Shown: positions 17,296-26,730, counted from the stretch's first letter. The stretch: DNA of 64,000 nt from Chitinophaga pinensis (GCA_945901065.1 CAMDKI010000002.1:372001-436000); one strand, 5' to 3'. A program made the numbers and translations. The notes: generated from the sequence alone by a model not told the origin.

Positions 17296-18681
17296 ATGGC
17301 ACTTACCCAAATAGCAATAATAGGCAGCGGATTGAGCGGTACCCTAACGGCCATCAACTTATTAAGGCAGCAACATACTCCTGTTAGGATTGATTTATAC
17401 GAGCAAGAACCTGCACAACTAAACCGAGGAGCAGCTTACCGCGAAAACAATGTGCACCAGCCATTGAATGTGCCGATAAGCCGAATGAGCCTTTTTAGTC
17501 AAGAGCCCAACCATTTTTACCATTGGCTACACGAAAATGAAACCCGCCTCAAAGCCTGCATTTATGGTGCAGAAATGGAAGATTATGTGCCGAGAAAAAT
17601 TTTTGGGGACTATTTAACAGACATTTTTGAAAAAACAGTTGCTGCATGTAGTGGCGATCGTGAACTGGAAGTTATTGCGGCCAAGGTATTGTCGATTACC
17701 CCAAGCAATGAAGGGTATACTTTAGCAAGTACCAGCAAAAAAACAACATACCACCAAGTAATACTGGCATCAGGTAACGTGCCGCCGCAAAAAGCCATCT
17801 TTTTGCCACCAAATTCTCGCCATTTGGACCTGCCTATAATACATTCTTGGGAAGGATTGCCAAAGATTGATTCGAGCAAACAAGTACTCATTGTTGGTAG
17901 CGGTTTGAGTATGGTCGATACCATAATTGAACTGGATAAACAAGGTTACCATGGTCCTATACGGGTACTATCGCGCCACGGGTTAATACCGCTTCCAGAA
18001 ATACCTGAACCGCACAACCACCTTACTTTAGGTCCTAAAGAGTCTACATACGAATTGTTAAAAGCTTTTCGTGAATTAGCTAAAGAAGCGGAAGCACAAG
18101 ACAGCGGTTGGCGCACTATTTTCCATAACATTCGACCCGAGATACCAACTTTGTGGCAAACATTATCTGATGACGAAAAGCAATGCTTTATGCGCCATTT
18201 GCAGCCATTTTGGGAAATACATCGACACCGAGTGCCTGCGTTTTCGCACCAGTTAGTGCAAAACCTTATCCAGAGTGGTAATTTGCAATTGTTGAAGGGC
18301 CGCATTACAAATATCGTCAACGGTAATGATGAGAAAACCATTGTTACCTATCGCCCAAGGCATACGCTAGCTAGTTTGAGCTTTGAAACCGACCTAATTA
18401 TTAACTGTACTGGCCCTGTAACTGACCTGACCCGCAGCGGCGACCCGCTGCTTGAGCAACTTTTACAAAGTGGCTATGCAACTACGGGCACACTACAAAT
18501 GGGATTGAATACTAATGTAAATGGTGAGTTGATTAATAGCAATGGAAATACCCATAGGGGATTGTTTGCTATTGGCTCGTTAAGGAAGGGCAACTTATGG
18601 GAAACCACCGCCTTGCGCGAGATTAGGCAACAGGCCGAGGCTTTGCCTATGGCTATGTTGCCAGTGGGTATTGGGGTATAA
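17296..18681 (+). CDS. FAD/NAD(P)-binding oxidoreductase (HpyO-like)
   Basis: 461 residues. It opens with the dinucleotide-binding fold IAIIGSGLSGTLTAINLL and an acidic YEQEP end of the second strand. A second Rossmann motif is VLIVGSGLSMVDTIIEL (residues about 198-214). RHGLIPLPE and the C-terminal INCTGP and LFAIGSLRKGNLWETTALREIR segments fit the family of FAD/NAD(P)-binding proteins related to HpyO-type flavin monooxygenases. The substrate cannot be inferred. It is 44 nt upstream of a secreted protein on the same strand, possibly co-transcribed. Confidence 0.8.
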   Translation: MALTQIAIIGSGLSGTLTAINLLRQQHTPVRIDLYEQEPAQLNRGAAYRENNVHQPLNVPISRMSLFSQEPNHFYHWLHENETRLKACIYGAEMEDYVPRKIFGDYLTDIFEKTVAACSGDRELEVIAAKVLSITPSNEGYTLASTSKKTTYHQVILASGNVPPQKAIFLPPNSRHLDLPIIHSWEGLPKIDSSKQVLIVGSGLSMVDTIIELDKQGYHGPIRVLSRHGLIPLPEIPEPHNHLTLGPKESTYELLKAFRELAKEAEAQDSGWRTIFHNIRPEIPTLWQTLSDDEKQCFMRHLQPFWEIHRHRVPAFSHQLVQNLIQSGNLQLLKGRITNIVNGNDEKTIVTYRPRHTLASLSFETDLIINCTGPVTDLTRSGDPLLEQLLQSGYATTGTLQMGLNTNVNGELINSNGNTHRGLFAIGSLRKGNLWETTALREIRQQAEALPMAMLPVGIGV

Positions 18682-18725
18682 TTGTCTATCCTCTGCTCTT
18701 TGCCTATTTTTATAAAAAAATACCA

Positions 18726-19712
18726 ATGCTAAGAGTTGCCCTTTTCTTTGGATTGATGCTGCCGTCTATTTTGACAATGGCACAAAACAACGATAAAAAC
18801 CCTGCTACTACCGATATACCGAAGGCATTTGAGAACGTAAAAGTTGAACGCACCAAAGTGCCTTTCAAGAACCCCGATTTTACCATTCGCAACGAGGGCG
18901 GCCATTTGCAAGGGGTGCAGTACTATACCAATGGCACCACCGAGTACATGATTGTAACGGGCAGCAGCGATAGTAGCGCCTATTACGCCATGATTGACAT
19001 TAACGATACCGTGCAAAAAGTGGTGCGCTACAATGTGCTGCTCAACACCCCGCTCGACCATGCAGGCGGCTGCCAGGTTATCGGCGATTTTTTGGTGGTG
19101 GGCGTTGAGGATAATTTGGATAAAAACAGCTCGAAAATTCTGTTTTACAATATTAGCAACCCAGGCACAAGCGATGTAACCCCAGCTATTACCATTGATC
19201 GCAGTGGGGAGTTTAAAACGAAAACTGCTGGAGCAGTGGGCATTACATTTTTTGACACACAGCACCTACTTGCAGTAGCTACTTGGGATGCCAATACCAT
19301 CGATTTTTACTGGAGCAACGCCAAGCCACTCAGCGACCCTAAATGCAAATTTGAACTGATACAAACCTACACCCCAACAAAAGGCGAAAAGGATGAATGG
19401 ATAAATAAATTGTGGCCTAGCTACCAAGGCATCAACCTATTTACAGGTGCCGATGGCAAGATATATATGATGGCATTTTTCCGTAGCAAGGATGGCAACT
19501 TTGTTGATTTGTTTGAAGTTTCATTTAGCAACGAAACCAAAAAGTTTACGCTCAAAAAGACCGTGAGCAAACAATTTTACGTAGCCGATGGAAACAACTT
19601 TCGCAATGGCGGTGGCGTGCGCTTAGTTGGACCCGATGAACTAAATGTTTATACCATCCCAAGAAACATTGGCAAGAAAAAGACGGTTATTGATTGGTTC
19701 GACAAAAAGTAA
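18726..19712 (+). CDS. Secreted protein of unknown function (328 aa)
   Basis: 328 residues with a signal peptide ending at TMAQ (residue about 20). The mature part is rich in beta-strand and polar residues, with repeated blades such as EYMIVTGSSDSSAYYAMIDI and KIYMMAFFRSKDGNFVDLFEV that suggest a beta-propeller. No T9SS tail and no lipobox, so a periplasmic location is likely. I do not recognise a named family. The gene follows the FAD protein and is convergent with the OsmC gene (27 nt between stops). Confidence 0.7.
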   Translation: MLRVALFFGLMLPSILTMAQNNDKNPATTDIPKAFENVKVERTKVPFKNPDFTIRNEGGHLQGVQYYTNGTTEYMIVTGSSDSSAYYAMIDINDTVQKVVRYNVLLNTPLDHAGGCQVIGDFLVVGVEDNLDKNSSKILFYNISNPGTSDVTPAITIDRSGEFKTKTAGAVGITFFDTQHLLAVATWDANTIDFYWSNAKPLSDPKCKFELIQTYTPTKGEKDEWINKLWPSYQGINLFTGADGKIYMMAFFRSKDGNFVDLFEVSFSNETKKFTLKKTVSKQFYVADGNNFRNGGGVRLVGPDELNVYTIPRNIGKKKTVIDWFDKK

Positions 19713-19739
19713 TTTACAGTATTGCCAATTGACCTCAGC

Positions 19740-20144
19740 CTATATGTATTCAAACACTACATCCTGATTAATATCTGGATGAAGGCTTTTAGCAACTGGG
19801 CATGTGAGCGCAACGTTTTCTAGTTTTTTGCGTTCTATATCGGTAAGTGTTCCTGCAGGTATCAGCATGCGCACATGCACTTCGCTGATGCGCCGTGGGT
19901 CGGCGGCCATTACTTTTTGTATGGTTACCCTTGTGCCTTCTATAGCAAGGTTGTGGTTGTTGGCATATATACCCATAAGGGTAAGCATACAGCTACCAAG
20001 TGCAGTAGCTACCAAATCGGTAGGCGAAAAAGCCGCACCTTGGCCATGATTATCAGTAGGGGCATCGGTTACAATTTCGTAGCCTGATTGGGTATGAACG
20101 GCACGAGTGCGCAGGCCACCTTCGTAAATTATTTCAGCTGTCAT
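19740..20144 (-). CDS. OsmC-family peroxiredoxin-like protein
   Basis: 134 residues. The two conserved cysteines are Cys52 (ALGSCMLTL) and Cys115 (LTCPVAKSL), which form the thiol peroxidase site of OsmC/Ohr proteins, within the typical swapped-dimer fold (FSPTDLVATALGSC helix). Members reduce organic hydroperoxides. The YhfA-like subgroup of short OsmC proteins is the closest by pattern. It is divergent from the outer-membrane-like protein at 20196, with a 51-nt spacer. Confidence 0.88.
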   Translation of the reverse strand: MTAEIIYEGGLRTRAVHTQSGYEIVTDAPTDNHGQGAAFSPTDLVATALGSCMLTLMGIYANNHNLAIEGTRVTIQKVMAADPRRISEVHVRMLIPAGTLTDIERKKLENVALTCPVAKSLHPDINQDVVFEYI

Positions 20145-20195
20145 GGTCAGTGTGTTAAATTTTTGATAAATTTAAGAACTATTTTGAGTTGCCAC

Positions 20196-21017
20196 ATGTA
20201 TAAAACTTTGATGCGGATTTTCACTTTCTTCTTGCTGTTGGTGCTTTTGAGCACCACAACCACCTATGCACAGCAGCGTAAGGTGAAAAAGCAGATTGAG
20301 AAAAAAGGTATCATTTACAACAAAGAGATGACTTTTGGTGGCAAAATAGCCAGCAACGGTTGGGGCTTTTACATGAATACCGGTAAAATCATCAACATTC
20401 ACAAAACTCGCTTGTGGATGATTGAGTTCTCCGACATTCGCCACCCGAAGGAGAAAAAACAAAGCGCCGATTTCAACCTCGCCATTTCAGGTTTCGATTC
20501 GCCTCGAGATTTTTATTACGGCAAGCAAAATGAATTTTTTACCCTCCGTGCGGCCTTTGGATACAAAAAGAACATAGCAGAGAAAGCCAAAAAGAACGGT
20601 GTAAACCTGGCTTTGGTGTATATGGGCGGCATATCGTTGGGTTTCTTGAAACCGTATTACCTCGATTTGGCATACATTACCCAAGTAAATGATTCAACCT
20701 TTATTGTTGAGGCCAAAAGCGAACGCTATAATGACGACCCGGAAAACGGCAATGCCCAGAAATTTTTGAACTGGTACGAAATTATCGGTGCATCAAGATA
20801 TAGCAAAGGTTTTAAGCAACTGCAACCCGTACCTGGAGCATTTATTAAGTTGGGTCTAAATTTTGAGTGGGGCTCTAGAGATGCTTTTATTACTGCCATG
20901 GAAGTTGGGGTAGCTGCCGATATTTACTACAAGAACATCCCCATCATGATCAATCAGCCACAAAGGCCGTTTTTCATGAATGCTTACCTAAGCTTCGAGC
21001 TCGGCAGGCGACGATAA
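20196..21017 (+). CDS. Probable outer-membrane beta-barrel protein, unknown function
   Basis: 273 residues if the ATG at 20196 is used; an ATG at 20211 (MRIFTFFLLLVLL) would give an equally good signal peptide, ending after TTTTYAQ. The open frame to 20088 overlaps the OsmC gene and is not the real start. The mature part has alternating hydrophobic and aromatic strands (GGISLGFLKPYYLDLAYI, FIKLGLNFEWGS) and ends in AYLSFELGRRR, as expected of a small beta-barrel. No named family recognised. Confidence 0.7.
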   Translation: MYKTLMRIFTFFLLLVLLSTTTTYAQQRKVKKQIEKKGIIYNKEMTFGGKIASNGWGFYMNTGKIINIHKTRLWMIEFSDIRHPKEKKQSADFNLAISGFDSPRDFYYGKQNEFFTLRAAFGYKKNIAEKAKKNGVNLALVYMGGISLGFLKPYYLDLAYITQVNDSTFIVEAKSERYNDDPENGNAQKFLNWYEIIGASRYSKGFKQLQPVPGAFIKLGLNFEWGSRDAFITAMEVGVAADIYYKNIPIMINQPQRPFFMNAYLSFELGRRR

Positions 21018-21021
21018 GTTT

Positions 21022-21056
21022 GGTCGATGGTCCATGGTCAATGGTACATGGCGAAT
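21022..21056 (+). repeat. Heptamer array GGTCNAT
   Basis: Five period-7 units: GGTCGAT, GGTCCAT, GGTCAAT, GGTACAT, GGCGAAT. It starts 4 nt after the preceding stop codon. Confidence 0.8.
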
Positions 21057-21134
21057 AGCCTCCCTCTCAAACACTTTCAATTTTGTAGGATTACATCTTG
21101 CATCTAAAGGCATAACTTTGTGCCTGAAACTTAG

Positions 21135-21199
21135 ACACAAGACACAAGACACAAGACACAAGACACAAGATAGATATCAGATATCAGATGTTAGATAAA
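21135..21199 (+). repeat. Heptamer arrays ACACAAG and AGATATC
   Basis: Five ACACAAG units (21135-21169), then three degenerate AGATATC units (AGATATC, AGATATC, AGATGTT) and a partial one. The register stays at 7. A TAACTTTG box at about 21111-21118 just upstream could be the argS promoter, which would place these arrays in the argS leader. Confidence 0.85.
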
Positions 21200-21203
21200 C
21201 GAA

Positions 21204-21280
21204 AAGATACTTGATACTTGATACTCGATACTTGATACTCGATACTTGATACTTGATACTTGATACTCACTACCTGATAC
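21204..21280 (+). repeat. Heptamer array TTGATAC before argS
   Basis: About eleven period-7 units, mostly TTGATAC with TCGATAC variants. It ends 10 nt before the argS ATG. Confidence 0.9.
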
Positions 21281-21290
21281 CAACACAACA

Positions 21291-23072
21291 ATGATCATTA
21301 ATATCGAACAACAGATACGCACAGCTTGTGCAGCAGCCGTAAAGGAATTATATAATGCCGATATGGAGGCTGCCAGCATTGCTGTGGAGCGCACCAACAA
21401 AGACCAAATTGGCGACTACACCGTTGTGGTGTTTCCGCTGCTGCGCGTATCGAAAAAGAAACCCGAAGAGACCGCCAACGACCTTGGAGCATACTTGCAG
21501 GCTAATGTGCCTCAGGTTTCGGGCTTCAGTGTTATCAAAGGCTTTTTGAACCTAAGCCTAACCGATAGCTTCTGGATAGAAACCCTTGGCAGCGCCTTGC
21601 ACAACCATGAATATGGTAAAGGTACCCCCACCGGTCAGAAAATAACCGTAGAGTACTGCGGCCCTAACACCAATAAGCCCTTGCACCTAGGGCACATACG
21701 TAATATGCTGTTGGGCTATTCTGTGGCCTCTATATTAGAGTTTGCAGGTAATGAGGTAAGTAAGGTGAATATCTACAACGACCGGGGAATTGCCATTTGT
21801 AAATCGATGCTAGCTTGGCAGCAGTTTGGCAACGGCGAAACACCTGAAAGCAGTGGCATAAAAGGTGACCACCTGGTAGGCAAGTACTATGTGGTTTTCG
21901 ATAAGAAATATAAAGAGCAGGTTGAGCAACTAAAAGCCGAAGGCCTAACAGAAGATGAAGCCAAAAAGAAAGCACCCATCCAACTTGAGGTGCAAGCCAT
22001 GCTCTTGAAATGGGAAGCTGGAGATGCTGAAACCATTGCACTTTGGGAACAGATGAACGACTGGGTATATGCTGGTTTCCAAGTTACTTTTGATAAAATG
22101 GGTGTCGATTTTGACCGTGATTATTTTGAGTCGGAAACCTACCTATTGGGTCGCGATTTGGTGTTAGAAGGTTTAGCTAGTGGCGTTTTCTTTAAAAAAG
22201 AGGATGGTTCTATTTGGGTTGATCTAACTGATAAAGGACTAGACCAAAAAGTGCTTTTGCGCAGCGATGGCACATCAGTATACCTTACGCAAGACCTAGG
22301 CACTGCCGATTTGCGCTACGACCATTACCACATGGACCGAAACGTTTACGTGGTAGCCGATGAGCAAAACTATCACTTTAAAGTACTGCAACTTACCTTA
22401 GAGAAGCTGCGCAAACCCTATGCTGCAGGCATATACCACTTGTCGTATGGGTTGGTAGAGCTGCCACATGGCCGTATGAAATCGAGGGAAGGTAATGTAG
22501 TAGATGCTGACGACCTGATACAAGAGTTGGTAGCTGCTGCTAAAGCACAAACCTTGGAACTAGGTAAACTGGAGAACCCAGAAAGCGAAGAAGCTGAGGA
22601 GCTGTTCCGAACCATTGGGATGGGTGCCTTGAAATACTTTATGCTGCGTGTTGACCCTAAAAAGAAAATGCTGTTTAATCCAGAGGAATCAATTGACCTA
22701 CAAGGTCAAACGGGGCCGTTTGTGCAATACAGCTATGCCCGTATCCAATCCATCAAAACCAAAGTAGGCGATATTAAAATTGAACTACCCACCAAATATG
22801 CACTTTCGCCTTTAGAGAAAGAAGTGTTGATTGAGCTATACCAATACCCTGCTGTTATTCAAGAATCAGCGCGAAATTTCGACCCATCGGTGGTAGCAAG
22901 CTACACATACAACTTGGCGAAAACCTTCAATAAGTTCTATGTTGACCATAGCATAGCAAATGCCGAAACCCCAGAAGCGAAGCACCTACGCTTAGGCCTT
23001 GCCGACCTTACTGCCAAAGTGTTGGCAGGTGCCTTTAAACTGCTGGGAATTGATGTACCAGAGCGTATGTAA
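21291..23072 (+). CDS. argS: Arginine--tRNA ligase
   Basis: 593 residues. The class I signature HLGH (residues 132-135) is preceded by VEYCGPNTNKPLHLGH, characteristic of ArgRS. The KMSKS-equivalent is MKSREGN around residue 396. The C-terminal anticodon-binding domain ends with LLGIDVPERM, as usual for the family. The enzyme charges tRNA-Arg in the cytoplasm. Heptamer arrays fill its upstream region to within 10 nt of the ATG, so its translation initiation region is repeat-derived and has no Shine-Dalgarno sequence. Confidence 0.97.
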   Translation: MIINIEQQIRTACAAAVKELYNADMEAASIAVERTNKDQIGDYTVVVFPLLRVSKKKPEETANDLGAYLQANVPQVSGFSVIKGFLNLSLTDSFWIETLGSALHNHEYGKGTPTGQKITVEYCGPNTNKPLHLGHIRNMLLGYSVASILEFAGNEVSKVNIYNDRGIAICKSMLAWQQFGNGETPESSGIKGDHLVGKYYVVFDKKYKEQVEQLKAEGLTEDEAKKKAPIQLEVQAMLLKWEAGDAETIALWEQMNDWVYAGFQVTFDKMGVDFDRDYFESETYLLGRDLVLEGLASGVFFKKEDGSIWVDLTDKGLDQKVLLRSDGTSVYLTQDLGTADLRYDHYHMDRNVYVVADEQNYHFKVLQLTLEKLRKPYAAGIYHLSYGLVELPHGRMKSREGNVVDADDLIQELVAAAKAQTLELGKLENPESEEAEELFRTIGMGALKYFMLRVDPKKKMLFNPEESIDLQGQTGPFVQYSYARIQSIKTKVGDIKIELPTKYALSPLEKEVLIELYQYPAVIQESARNFDPSVVASYTYNLAKTFNKFYVDHSIANAETPEAKHLRLGLADLTAKVLAGAFKLLGIDVPERM

Positions 23073-23315
23073 AGTTTTGCAAAAACGTTAATGCTCGTTA
23101 AAAAGGTGTTAAAAATCTTTCTTCGCAAAACATCTGCCTAAGCCATTCGTTTTATTGGTGTAACAGTTGAAATGCTTGGGTAAATTACTACCAAATCAAT
23201 TAAGTGTTAGGGAGTATTAAACGGGCGAGGAAAGTGCTCAATGAATTTGGGCGTCTCGCAAGTTTTTAGTTACTTTAAAATACTTGATTGTTTCACCCCT
23301 AAAAATTATCAAGCT

Positions 23316-23510
23316 ATGGCCACTTCGATGCTTGAATACAGTAAGACAATACTGGAAAAGGTTAGTTTCGACAGCAAGTTGTTTGAGAAAGAATTGCTAA
23401 AGGCCCTAAAAATGTTGATGCCTAACGATAGGCAAGAGCTACAAACATGGGTTATTCGCACATTCGGCCTTCAGTATCAAAGCCTTTTTACTAACTATAA
23501 GCTAGCTTAG
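23316..23510 (+). CDS. Small uncharacterised protein (64 aa)
   Basis: 64 residues from the ATG at 23316 (MATSMLEYSK). The frame is open from 23241, but the upstream part has no coding character. The product is a charged amphipathic helix pair (KTILEKVSFDSKLFEKELLKALKML) followed by a short FGLQYQSLF tail. It has its own strong terminator 26 nt after the stop, which supports a real gene. It resembles the small conserved soluble proteins seen in Bacteroidota, but I assign no function. Confidence 0.65.
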   Translation: MATSMLEYSKTILEKVSFDSKLFEKELLKALKMLMPNDRQELQTWVIRTFGLQYQSLFTNYKLA

Positions 23511-23535
23511 GTTATACTTTATAACGTTAACTTTC

Positions 23536-23567
23536 AACCCTCTTGCCAAGGTAAGAGGGTTTTTTAT
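23536..23567 (+). terminator. Rho-independent terminator
   Basis: Nine-pair stem AACCCTCTT (23536-23544)/AAGAGGGTT (23553-23561) with an 8-nt loop and a TTTTT tail. Confidence 0.9.
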
Positions 23568-23610
23568 TGCAATTATGTGGGGTGCCTGATTAAATAACGG
23601 CGATTTTCGA

Positions 23611-23618
23611 TAATTTTG
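23611..23618 (+). promoter_or_regulatory. -7 box TAATTTTG
   Basis: A perfect TAnnTTTG box, with the downstream bases CAGTCC shared with the box at 28467. It predicts a leader of about 12-15 nt for the gene at 23639. Confidence 0.5.
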
Positions 23619-23638
23619 CAGTCCCGATTATACCCACT

Positions 23639-24088
23639 ATGAAGCTGAAAGAACAAGTATTACAAGCAAGCCTACTGCAACAGCAGGAGAGCATAAAGAG
23701 ACTTAAAGAAACCGTGCAACAGGTTCAAGAAAGCGCCAACGAAGACACTTCGGGTAGCAGCACCGACGACTCAGAGTCGATGCGCGAGCAATTGCACGCC
23801 GATTTAGCCATGTACTCTCGCCAGCTAGACCAAGCCAACGCAGCATATGCCATGCTAAAACTCATTGACCCGAACCAAGTGAACAGCACCGTGAAACACG
23901 GGGCTTTGGTTATGACCGATAAAACAAACGTGTTGATAGGCGTTAGCGTAGGCAAGGTAATAGTGGATGGTAAAACCTTTTTCACCATCTCAACCGAATC
24001 CCCATTGTACCAAGCTATGGATGGAAAAAAGAAAGGCGAGACTTTCGATTTTAGAGATCAAAAGCAAACGGTACAAGAGATTATGTAA
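23639..24088 (+). CDS. GreA/GreB-like protein (coiled coil plus Gre C-terminal domain)
   Basis: 149 residues. The N-terminal 60 or so are a Gln/Glu/Ser-rich coiled coil (LLQQQESIKRLKETVQQ). The C-terminal part carries the FKBP-like Gre domain signature: VKHGALVMTD, then ISTESPLYQAMDGKKKGETFDF, matching the ISxxSPLGxALxGKxxGD pattern of GreA/GreB. Gre factors bind the RNA polymerase secondary channel and stimulate transcript cleavage. The coiled coil here lacks an obvious acidic tip DxxxEE, so it may compete with or modulate Gre rather than cleave. It is convergent with a secreted-protein gene. Confidence 0.75.
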   Translation: MKLKEQVLQASLLQQQESIKRLKETVQQVQESANEDTSGSSTDDSESMREQLHADLAMYSRQLDQANAAYAMLKLIDPNQVNSTVKHGALVMTDKTNVLIGVSVGKVIVDGKTFFTISTESPLYQAMDGKKKGETFDFRDQKQTVQEIM

Positions 24089-24105
24089 ACAATCAGTTTG
24101 GATGT

Positions 24106-24504
24106 TTACTTCCAATATTTGCTTACAGTAAAGGTAACAATGAAACTCTCGTCGCCGTTATCGTACAAGGCAGCAATGGCCTTATTTTCCAAATTCACTA
24201 CATAGGTATATTTGTTACCAGCATCGCTGGTTACATACCATAAGTTCATTTTCATGTCCTCGTTATACTCCTTGCTATCAACCTGGTACAAAGAGTTTAC
24301 GTCATCGGTAAAATGTTGGAAACTGGTTTCACGATCATTTATCACAAACAAGCTATGATCCTCCCAGCTCTCACACTTATCAAACTCATCAGTGGCAGGA
24401 TTATAGGCACAATACTCTCGCTCACTAGCATAAACATAAGTTTGGGCATCGCACATTGTCACAGTTGCCAATATTAGGCTAATGGTGATAAACACTGCTC
24501 GCAT
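24106..24504 (-). CDS. Small secreted protein of unknown function
   Basis: 132 residues with a signal peptide ending at MCDAQ. The mature protein is about 110 residues, aromatic and acidic, with two nearby cysteines (EYCAYNP, DKCESW) that could pair in the periplasm. It ends with a beta-rich SFIVTFTVSKYWK. No family recognised. It is divergent from the PorE-like gene across a 177-nt spacer. Confidence 0.65.
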   Translation of the reverse strand: MRAVFITISLILATVTMCDAQTYVYASEREYCAYNPATDEFDKCESWEDHSLFVINDRETSFQHFTDDVNSLYQVDSKEYNEDMKMNLWYVTSDAGNKYTYVVNLENKAIAALYDNGDESFIVTFTVSKYWK

Positions 24505-24604
24505 ACTTGTTCTTTTTGCTAATCTATTCTATTTGAAAATAATTAGCAAATATTATGGTTATACCAAATGGACCCGAATTGGTTATCAACTGCAATAATA
24601 TTGT

Positions 24605-24612
24605 TAAATTTG
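24605..24612 (+). promoter_or_regulatory. -7 box TAAATTTG
   Basis: A perfect TAnnTTTG match with TTA exactly 19 nt upstream (24583-24585). It is the likely promoter of the OmpA/PD40 lipoprotein, giving a leader of about 60 nt. Confidence 0.45.
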
Positions 24613-24681
24613 AAACAACTTGACGCAGCAATATGGCGTTGTTCCATAAAGGCAGTTGAGTCCATAGCCACGATAGGATAA

Positions 24682-26730
24682 ATGATAGCACGTTCAATAT
24701 ATCTATACTTACTAGCCGTTTCAATAATGGTTTTACTAGCCTCATGCGGCGGCAGCGGCAAGGTCAAAAACGGCATGACCTTGTTCGAAGAAAAAAACTA
24801 TACCCTAGCCATACCGCAGCTTAAAAACGAATACAAAGAGCAGCAAGTGCCACTACTTAGGGGCGAAAAAGCCTTTTACGTAGCCGAAAGCTACCGATTA
24901 AGCGGCAACACCAAGGATGCCGAAGGCTGGTATGCCGAAGCCATTAAGCAAGGCTATGATGCCATAGCTACCTACAACTATGCCATTACCCTTAAAGCCA
25001 ACGAAAAGTACAAATTAGCCATTGAGCAATTTACCAATTTTGCCCGCTTGGAGCCCTTTAGTAAGGAAAAAGCGTTTGAACAGATAAAATCGTGCAACCT
25101 TGCATTGAAATGGATTAAAGAACGGGTCAGCCTCGATTTACAAAATCTCACTGCCATCAATACTAACGGTAGCGAGTATTCACCAGTTGTATTGCCCAGT
25201 GGCGATTTGGTATTTACCTCTGACAGGATTGATGCAACTGGTAATGACACGTATGGCTGGACTGGCGAAAAATACAGTGATTTGTACCTTACCAAAAAGC
25301 AAACCAATGGCAGCTTCAGCGGCGTGGTAAATTATTCGCCAGAGCTAAATAGTGGGGTTAACGAAGGCACCATAACCTTTAGCCGCGATGGCAACGAAGT
25401 TTATTTTACTCGCTGTGGCTCACAAGGTAAAGACAAAGACGACTATTGTGCCATTTTTGTAAGCCGCCTGCAATCATTGGGCGGATGGAGTTCGCCGGAA
25501 AAGATTAAACTATTTGATGCCGATACCTTTAATGTAGGGCACCCGTTTTTGAGCAAAGATGGTAAATACTTGCTTTTTGCTGCCGAAGCACCGGGTGGTT
25601 ATGGCGGTAAAGACCTCTATATAACCTTTTTGCAAGCCGGTACCTGGACCAGCCCTAAAAACCTAGGTGTAGATATCAATACTCCAGGCAACGAGGTATT
25701 CCCATTTATTGACGAAACAGGCACCTTATACTTTAGCAGCGATGGCCACGATGGCCTTGGTGGGTTGGATATATTCTCGGCCCCTGCCAGCGGCGGTGTT
25801 TGGAGCAAGCCCGAGAACCTGAAAATTCCTATTAACTCGGGTGCCGACGATTATGGCCTATGGCTTACCAAAGCTAAACCAAAAGACGCCAACGACCCAG
25901 TGCGCATGAGCGGTTTTTTTAGTAGCAACCGTCCTGGTGGTGCCGGCAAAGATGATATTTACGTGTTCCAACTTAGCAACGAGAACCTGTTTGTGCTAGA
26001 AGGGGTGATACTAGAGAAAATATTTGCTGACCCAAGCGACCCTAACAGCAAGGTTATCGACTTTCAGCCCGTAAACGAAGCCAACATAACCGTCAAAAAA
26101 TATGGCCCTGGTTTTCCTGTAGTGGCAAACATAAGTTCTGATAAGTTTGGACGCTTTGGTTGCGATTTGGTGAAAGAAAGCGACTACTACGTTAGCGGCG
26201 AAAAAGAGGGGTTCTTAAAGCAATCAGCCAACTTTAGTACCAAAGGCCTACGCGACCTGAAGAACATAACCATACCAGTTAAGGTGAGGTTGATTGTAGA
26301 ACGCATATACCAAGACAGGGAGATAGTGATACCAAACATTTACTACGATTACGACAAAACCACCCTAAGGCCCGAGTCGTTTCCGGTGTTGGATACCCTA
26401 TATTCGCTATTTGCCGAAAACCCAACTATAGTTGTAGAAATTGGCGCCCATACCGACTCAAGAGGTAGCATCGAATACAATATTATTCTTTCGCAAGGGC
26501 GCGCCGCCTCGGTAGTAAAGTACCTAGTAAGTAAAGGCATACCGGCACAACGCTTAAAAGCGGTGGGATATGGTGAAGGTAAACCTATTAACAAGTGCGT
26601 TGACGGTGTAGAATGTACTGAAGAAGAGTATCAACTTAACCGTCGTACCACATTTAAAATCCTCTCCGAAACGTTCAATTTGGAGTCGATTACCCCAGAG
26701 GATATACGCATTGACCCTAAGAAACCTTAA
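24682..26730 (+). CDS. OmpA-family lipoprotein with TPR and PD40 propeller, PorE-like
   Basis: 682 residues. Lipoprotein signal with Cys22 (LLASC). Domains in order: TPR-like helices (about 30-145), a PD40/WD40-like beta-propeller (about 150-430, blades such as GDLVFTSDRID, GNEVYFTRC, GTLYFSSDGHDGLGGLDIF), a carboxypeptidase-regulatory-like domain (about 440-530) and a C-terminal OmpA peptidoglycan-binding domain (YYDYDKTTLR, GAHTDSRGS, LSQGRAASVVKYL). This order matches PorE, the T9SS component that tethers the secretion machine to peptidoglycan. Related OmpA/PD40 proteins are common in the phylum, so the exact T9SS role is an inference. Other T9SS substrates lie in this window. Confidence 0.85.
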   Translation: MIARSIYLYLLAVSIMVLLASCGGSGKVKNGMTLFEEKNYTLAIPQLKNEYKEQQVPLLRGEKAFYVAESYRLSGNTKDAEGWYAEAIKQGYDAIATYNYAITLKANEKYKLAIEQFTNFARLEPFSKEKAFEQIKSCNLALKWIKERVSLDLQNLTAINTNGSEYSPVVLPSGDLVFTSDRIDATGNDTYGWTGEKYSDLYLTKKQTNGSFSGVVNYSPELNSGVNEGTITFSRDGNEVYFTRCGSQGKDKDDYCAIFVSRLQSLGGWSSPEKIKLFDADTFNVGHPFLSKDGKYLLFAAEAPGGYGGKDLYITFLQAGTWTSPKNLGVDINTPGNEVFPFIDETGTLYFSSDGHDGLGGLDIFSAPASGGVWSKPENLKIPINSGADDYGLWLTKAKPKDANDPVRMSGFFSSNRPGGAGKDDIYVFQLSNENLFVLEGVILEKIFADPSDPNSKVIDFQPVNEANITVKKYGPGFPVVANISSDKFGRFGCDLVKESDYYVSGEKEGFLKQSANFSTKGLRDLKNITIPVKVRLIVERIYQDREIVIPNIYYDYDKTTLRPESFPVLDTLYSLFAENPTIVVEIGAHTDSRGSIEYNIILSQGRAASVVKYLVSKGIPAQRLKAVGYGEGKPINKCVDGVECTEEEYQLNRRTTFKILSETFNLESITPEDIRIDPKKP

